A stretch of DNA of 27,022 nt from the NCBI GenBank assembly GCA_002351535.1, contig DEGR01000038.1, positions 1 to 27,022 on the forward strand, given 5' to 3'. The stretch is from Lachnospira sp. UBA2821 (GTDB lineage: Bacteria; Bacillota; Clostridia; Lachnospirales; Lachnospiraceae). Positions 22,724-27,022 of this stretch are shown one piece after another (the first letter of the stretch is position 1; each line of letters starts with the position of its first letter). The position numbers were made by a program, and so were the translations under genes. A model generated the notes under the pieces. It ran no database searches and was not told the origin of the DNA. It saw only the letters and a program-made list of their open reading frames with translations.

Positions 22724-23648
22724 CTGCAGGATTCAAAAATCTGCTTATAACCCTTCCGGCAAATCCATCCTTTTTGTCATCTGATTCCATTTGCTTTGCC
22801 ACTTTATGACGTTTAACAAATATCACACATATTATTACAATCGCACAAATCAGCCACATAATCTGTGCAAATGATACTTTCCAGAGCAAAATCATTCTGC
22901 CATACATTGACCCGTCTACTATAAACTTCATAACCGTCTGTCCCAGAAGGCACCATGCAACTATTTCTCCATCGAACTTCTTCCTCTTTCTTAAAAGCAA
23001 TACAAATACAAGTAATAGTAACACAATCAAAAACTTGTATATGCAGACCGGATGCACCTGTATATATGCTGTACCATGATATTTAACAATGTTATCCTGT
23101 ATCTTCTGGTTCATTATTCCTGATGTATCCAAAAGTGGTATCTGCATCGCAAACTTTCCATTCGAATACGTTCCATATGCATTACGTGTAAAAAAACTTC
23201 CTATATATATTATAAGCTGCCCTATCATTGTCCCACAGCATAACGTATCCATTATTCTTGTTGCGGAAGTCTTCTTATTATAGGCAACAACAATACATAC
23301 AACTATTGCAAATGTCAGAGCACCGACAATGTTCATTCCACCCTTATTGATATTAAGAACATTTATCGGACTGCTTCTGTAATCACTCCAGTTAACTATT
23401 ACATCAAATATTCTTCCACCTATTATCGAGAATATTATTATAAGTGCCGTTCCATTAACATACACTGACATATCCTGCCATGTGCGTCTCGCTTCATATA
23501 TTGTGAAAGCATAGCCTGCTATTATTCCTATCACAACTGCTATTACCATATAAGGAATACTAATTCCCGGTAACTTTAATGCTTTAGCAAATTCCGGAAA
23601 GTTAATCCCAATCCCCGGAAATCTTATGCCGTAAATCTCTAGTATCAT
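22704..23648 (-). CDS. Divergent Lgt-family membrane protein
   Basis: A 314-residue protein with about seven transmembrane helices in the layout of prolipoprotein diacylglyceryl transferase (Lgt), which modifies lipoprotein cysteines with phosphatidylglycerol. Alignable blocks are GGRIFDVIVNW (77-87), NKGGMNIVGAL (101-111), IGSFFTRNAYG (149-159), HPVCIYK (199-205) and VSFAQIMWL (258-266). Residues important in Escherichia coli Lgt look replaced: the His of the GG-x-x-x-H block is Val, and Arg143, Asn146 and Glu151 of GRxGNFxNxE appear as Tyr148, Ser151 and Asn156; the conserved Gly near AYG remains. It may be a paralogue with another role. The C terminus is acidic (ADDDNDE). ATG 23648 has GAGG six bases upstream and replaces the longer frame to 23675. 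It overlaps the GIY-YIG gene. Confidence 0.78.
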   Translation of the reverse strand: MILEIYGIRFPGIGINFPEFAKALKLPGISIPYMVIAVVIGIIAGYAFTIYEARRTWQDMSVYVNGTALIIIFSIIGGRIFDVIVNWSDYRSSPINVLNINKGGMNIVGALTFAIVVCIVVAYNKKTSATRIMDTLCCGTMIGQLIIYIGSFFTRNAYGTYSNGKFAMQIPLLDTSGIMNQKIQDNIVKYHGTAYIQVHPVCIYKFLIVLLLLVFVLLLRKRKKFDGEIVAWCLLGQTVMKFIVDGSMYGRMILLWKVSFAQIMWLICAIVIICVIFVKRHKVAKQMESDDKKDGFAGRVISRFLNPADDDNDE

Positions 23649-23686
23649 ATATATCCTCATTTCATGTATAAACATTAGTTCGGCTT

Positions 23687-23714
23687 ATTATAACATATTT
23701 TTTCTAAAATGTAA
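23687..23714 (-). promoter_or_regulatory. Promoter of the Lgt-like/GIY-YIG operon
   Basis: The minus strand has TTACAT (23709-23714), a 16-base spacer and a perfect TATAAT (23687-23692), about 40 bases before the start codon. Confidence 0.65.
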
Positions 23715-23742
23715 TCAGCAAACTCACTTAACTCTTTAACTT

Positions 23743-23771
23743 TCTACAAAATTGTGCTACACTGTTATAAG
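23743..23771 (+). promoter_or_regulatory. Possible promoter of ychF
   Basis: TCTACA (23743-23748), a 17-base spacer and TATAAG (23766-23771), 29 bases before the ychF start codon. Both hexamers deviate from consensus. Confidence 0.5.
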
Positions 23772-23800
23772 TTTAGTTTACACGAAAGGATATATTTATT

Positions 23801-24898
23801 ATGAAATTAGGAATCGTTGGTTTACCTAATGTAGGTAAAAGTACTCTATTTAATTCACTTACAAAGGCCGGTGCAGAATCAGCTAACTACCCATTCTGTA
23901 CAATTGACCCTAACGTTGGAATTGTTACAGTACCTGATGAAAGACTTAATAAGCTTGCCGCTTTATATAACTCACAGAAAATCACTCCTGCTGTTATCGA
24001 GTTTGTTGATATTGCAGGTCTTGTAAAAGGTGCTTCAAAAGGCGAAGGACTTGGTAACCAGTTCTTATCAAACATCCGTGAAGTTGATGCAATCGTTCAT
24101 GTTGTACGATGTTTCGATGATACCAATGTCGTTCACGTTGACGGAAGTGTAGACCCATTAAGAGATATTGAGACAATTAATCTTGAGCTTATATTCTCTG
24201 ATATAGAGATTCTTGACAGAAGAATAGCCAAAACAACACGAGGTGCAAGAAACGACAAAGCACTTGCCAAAGAACTTGCACTTCTTGAACGTATCAAGGC
24301 TTATCTTGAAGAAGGCAATCTTGCAAAGAACTTCGAGACAAATGATGATGACGAGGCAGAACTCTTAAAATCATATAATCTCCTCACATACAAACCTGTA
24401 ATATTCGCTGCCAATGTATCAGAAGAACACCTTGCCGATGATGGAGCTTCTAATGAATATGTTGCTGCTGTCAGAAAATTCGCCGAAGAAGCAGGAAGTG
24501 AAGTATTCGTAATATGTGCACAGATTGAACAGGAAATTGCCGAATTAGATGATGAAGAAAAGGCTATGTTCCTCGATGAACTCGGTCTCAGCGAATCCGG
24601 TCTTGATAAACTTATCAAAGCAAGCTACAAGCTCTTAGGTCTTATAAGCTACCTTACTGCTGGTGAGACAGAAACAAGAGCATGGACTATAACCAAAGGA
24701 ATGAAAGCTCCACAGGCTGCCGGTAAAATCCATACAGATTTTGAACGTGGATTCATCCGTGCTGAAGTTGTTAATTATCAGGATTTATTAGACTGTGGCT
24801 CATACACCGCAGCAAAAGAAAAAGGACTTGTAGGTCTCGAAGGCAAAGATTATGTAGTTAAAGATGGAGATGTAATCCTCTTTAGATTTAATGTATAA
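23801..24898 (+). CDS. ychF: Ribosome-binding ATPase YchF (Obg family)
   Basis: A 365-residue P-loop protein of the TRAFAC/Obg family. It has GLPNVGKST at 7-15, the G3 block DIAGLVKGASKGEGLGNQFL (70-89), a helical coiled-coil insertion (about 130-170), NVSEEHL in place of the GTP-specifying NKxD, and a C-terminal TGS-like domain (about 282-363) ending in DGDVILFRFNV. YchF prefers ATP over GTP for this reason, binds ribosomes and is linked to translation and stress response. AAAGGA lies ten bases before the ATG. It is monocistronic, with a strong bidirectional terminator directly after it. Length is normal (363-365). Confidence 0.97.
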   Translation: MKLGIVGLPNVGKSTLFNSLTKAGAESANYPFCTIDPNVGIVTVPDERLNKLAALYNSQKITPAVIEFVDIAGLVKGASKGEGLGNQFLSNIREVDAIVHVVRCFDDTNVVHVDGSVDPLRDIETINLELIFSDIEILDRRIAKTTRGARNDKALAKELALLERIKAYLEEGNLAKNFETNDDDEAELLKSYNLLTYKPVIFAANVSEEHLADDGASNEYVAAVRKFAEEAGSEVFVICAQIEQEIAELDDEEKAMFLDELGLSESGLDKLIKASYKLLGLISYLTAGETETRAWTITKGMKAPQAAGKIHTDFERGFIRAEVVNYQDLLDCGSYTAAKEKGLVGLEGKDYVVKDGDVILFRFNV

Positions 24899-24903
24899 AA
24901 AAG

Positions 24904-24942
24904 TATTGGTATGTACAGGAGTGTACATACCAATATTTTTTT
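24904..24942. terminator. Bidirectional terminator between ychF and the response regulator gene
   Basis: Perfect 14-bp arms (TATTGGTATGTACA and complement) around GGAG, followed by seven T on the plus strand. Six T follow on the minus strand side. It serves two convergent genes. Confidence 0.93.
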
Positions 24943-25651
24943 ATGCTAATAACTCAACACATTTTTCCAAAAATTCTTTTTTATACTTCCGACCCACTGG
25001 TATTTTGACATTATCATTCATAACAATATTATCTCCCTTAACTTCTTTGACATATTTCACACTAACAAAGTATGACCTGTGTACCCTTGCAAAAAGTCCT
25101 GAATATAAACACAATTCCTCATATAAAGTGTTAATACTCATCGTAGACCTTACACTCTGGTTATCATAACATATCTCACAACCATGTCCACATGCATGTA
25201 TATACTGAATCCTTACAGGGTTCAGCATAATATTTCCACCTTTTTTCTTTATTATAACAAGTTTCTCCCTGACGTTTATAAACTCCATGGCTTTTTTTAC
25301 CGAAGCTACAAACATACCCTCATCTATCGGTTTACGAATGTATGCAAACGGATGTACCTCCACGACTGACACTACCTCACACTCATATGACGTTACAAAG
25401 AATAAAACTGTATCCTGTTGTTCCGGAATGTCTCTTATTGCACCTGCTGTAGCTACACCATCCATTTCTTTCATCTTCTGGTCTAAAAAAATCATCTGAT
25501 AACGGTTCCCCAGATGTATCGACTCCATCAATTCTTCTCCACTCGAAAAATCATCTATACAATCTATTACCCCTTCAAAATGAAATCTTAATATTTTTCT
25601 GATTTTCTCGCAAAACTGCCAATCGTCGTCACACACCGCTACTTTTAACAT
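24941..25651 (-). CDS. LytTR family response regulator (AgrA-like)
   Basis: A 236-residue regulator. The receiver domain (1-125) has the acidic pocket DDD at 8-10, the phosphorylation site Asp57 in FLDQKM, Thr87 or Ser88 and Lys107 in RKP. The LytTR DNA-binding domain (about 132-236) has FARVHRSYFVSVKYVKEV and IPVGRKYKKEF, typical of AgrA/LytR/VirR. Such regulators bind pairs of short direct repeats and often answer to secreted peptides. The frame is open to 25663, but ATG 25651 has GGAG six bases upstream. The start overlaps the end of the kinase frame by 23 bases. No LytTR target repeats or peptide precursor gene could be recognised in the window. Confidence 0.92.
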   Translation of the reverse strand: MLKVAVCDDDWQFCEKIRKILRFHFEGVIDCIDDFSSGEELMESIHLGNRYQMIFLDQKMKEMDGVATAGAIRDIPEQQDTVLFFVTSYECEVVSVVEVHPFAYIRKPIDEGMFVASVKKAMEFINVREKLVIIKKKGGNIMLNPVRIQYIHACGHGCEICYDNQSVRSTMSINTLYEELCLYSGLFARVHRSYFVSVKYVKEVKGDNIVMNDNVKIPVGRKYKKEFLEKCVELLA

Positions 25652-26342
25652 TTTTATCTCCATCCAGTATCATTATTATTTCTTCAGTAAAAATCTTATT
25701 CTCACACTTAACTTTAAACGTTCCGTTATATCTTAGACATATATCCTTAACACTCTTCATGCCAACGCCATGACCCCGTGTCTTTTTTGTTGTGCGAAGA
25801 ACCATATCCTTAGGTATAACTATATTCTCCTCCACCGGATTACTTACTTTTGCCATAAATATATTCCTGCTATAAGATATATCGAGGCTAATCAGTTGTT
25901 CAACGTTTTTGTGGCTTCCAACATATTCAATAGCATTATCCAGTGCATTTCCCAAAATAACACTTATGTCTCCCGTATTAATAGGAATCTCTTTATCTAT
26001 GTTAATCTTTCTCTCCAGACGGATACCTTCACGCTCCATATTCCACAACTTTGCATTAAGAATATGATTAACAACCGAATCCTTGCTCGATATGACCGAC
26101 GTTGTTTTAATTACATTATTACTAATATCAGCCAATTCATTCAATGCCTTATCATACTGTCCGCTTCTGATAAGCGATTCAACTCCAAGAACATAATTCT
26201 TCATGTCATGACTAATCTTTGTAATATTCTTATTATAGTCATCAACTTTGTTCTGCTCACTTTTCTGAAGCTCCACATAGTTCTGAATCCGGTCTCTTTC
26301 TTCCTTAATTGCCTGTCCATTGCATATCTGGTCATAAAACAC
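25629..26342 (-). pseudogene. AgrC-like sensor kinase, C-terminal catalytic part (after frameshift)
   Basis: This frame holds the cytoplasmic half of a sensor kinase of the AgrC/GHKL type: the linker FYDQI...KEERDRIQNYVELQKSEQ, the phospho-acceptor histidine in ISHDMKNYV, the N box GNALDNAIEY and the G box TRGHGVGMKSV. The only codon that could start it is GTG 26342, with no ribosome binding site. The text continues smoothly from the upstream membrane frame if one T is added to TGTTTTATG (T run at 26336-26339), giving LCFYDQI, the usual end of the last membrane helix. So it is one gene, 25629-26956, broken by a one-base shift. It may be a true mutation, an assembly error or a frameshift that is sometimes bypassed. 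Confidence 0.8.
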
Positions 26343-26956
26343 AAAAGCATAATATTCATTGCGAATATGCAGATTATTATACAGAATATTTGTATATAAT
26401 TGGTAAGATTTCCACTCAGTGCATTCAAATCCAAAAAATATAATATAAATATACTACAGGCAGGAAAGCAAACTGCTATAACCCAATAATATCCCGGACT
26501 TTTGAACAATTCCCGTTTCTTAAGAATTATATACATATTATAAGTAATAAATATCAATGTAAGCTTACATATAGCTGAACCTATTAACCAGATTATTTTG
26601 TTATGCATTATTGCATCATACCCCATACCAGTACCAAACGCTATTAAACAACCTACCAATAATTCAACAGAGCTGCCAAATATATGATTAAAAACACTGC
26701 TAACAATACATTTAATTATATTTGGGGTGTAATTATAAGCAATTACTGCATACTCTATAATGTTTAATATCACAACAATAAACATTTTATCACTAAAAAG
26801 GTAGAATGCTATATTAAAAACAATAAAAGCAACTATGTATGTAATAACCAGACTCTTCAAATTCCGTATATGCTTAAATAATGCCAAAAAGAAAAAATGT
26901 GTTGCCACTACACTAAACGCATCTATCACAATGCTGCTCACATCATATATATCCAT
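26201..26956 (-). pseudogene. AgrC-like sensor kinase, N-terminal membrane part (before frameshift)
   Basis: The frame starts at ATG 26956, with GGGGAA eight bases upstream, and encodes six or seven transmembrane helices over about 205 residues, the layout of AgrC-type peptide sensors. After about residue 206 (LLCF) the frame leaves the kinase reading frame and runs 46 unrelated residues to a stop at 26201. That tail is basic and lacks family features, while the overlapping frame gives the proper kinase linker. If not bypassed, the product is a sensor without a kinase. The response regulator follows in the same operon. The agrB/agrD partners, if any, lie outside the right edge. Confidence 0.78.
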
Positions 26957-27022
26957 GCAATATTCCCCGTCTTCTTTAGATAACTATAATATAACAAATT
27001 TTGTATCTGTTCAGAACCCCGT

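Noticed and set aside
25770..26399. A 209-residue open frame on the plus strand across the sensor kinase
   Set aside because: It is antisense to the kinase and membrane frames, which have recognisable motifs; composition is of a shadow frame.

Overview
The window looks like a chromosomal segment of an A+T-rich, spore-forming Clostridia member, most likely Lachnospiraceae. This rests on a complete spoIIGA-sigE pair next to a division and cell wall (dcw) cluster, tRNA genes without encoded CCA, strong AGGAGG-type ribosome binding sites, and an Agr-like two-component system. The family assignment is inference; no 16S gene is present. I see no insertion sequence, prophage or CRISPR array.

Layout, left to right. 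(1) 1-1100: a secreted two-repeat protein on +, a terminator, then tRNA-Met and tRNA-Val on - with a consensus promoter. (2) 1186-2962 on -: a family 2 glycosyltransferase and a CPBP (Abi-type) membrane protease. Their promoter stands back to back with that of azlC-azlD on + (3140-4136), a branched-chain amino acid exporter. (3) 4205-5513: a cytoplasmic protein of unknown family on - and a small single-pass membrane protein with an acidic low-complexity tail on +. The latter has a perfect 15-bp palindrome in its leader. (4) 5583-8592 on -: argS and a UAP-type UDP-sugar pyrophosphorylase.

(5) 8671-21941 on -, in transcription order: mraZ, rsmH, an ftsL-like gene, two class B penicillin-binding proteins, mraY, murD, ftsW, ftsQ/divIB, ftsZ, spoIIGA, sigE. 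Together they make and translocate lipid II, polymerise and cross-link septal peptidoglycan, and build the Z ring. spoIIGA-sigE then form the protease and pro-sigma pair that starts the mother-cell programme at the asymmetric septum. Consensus-like internal promoters lie after the second PBP gene, after ftsQ, after ftsZ and after sigE, often overlapping the preceding stop or hairpin. The mraZ promoter is followed by four GTGGT boxes at exact 10-bp steps, a likely MraZ operator. The spoIIGA promoter has a 21-bp spacer and Spo0A-box sequences, like the Bacillus subtilis spoIIG promoter. murE, murG, murC, murB, ftsA and sigG are not in this stretch.

(6) 22142-23648 on -: a divergent Lgt-family membrane protein that has lost residues central to Lgt, overlapping a membrane-anchored GIY-YIG domain protein. 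(7) 23801-24898 on +: ychF. (8) 24941-26956 on -: a LytTR response regulator and an AgrC-like sensor kinase whose reading frame is broken by one base at a short T run.

Many starts were moved from the longest open frame to a codon with a proper ribosome binding site. Several division and sporulation genes appear to use TTG (ftsZ, ftsW, second PBP) or GTG (spoIIGA, sigE).
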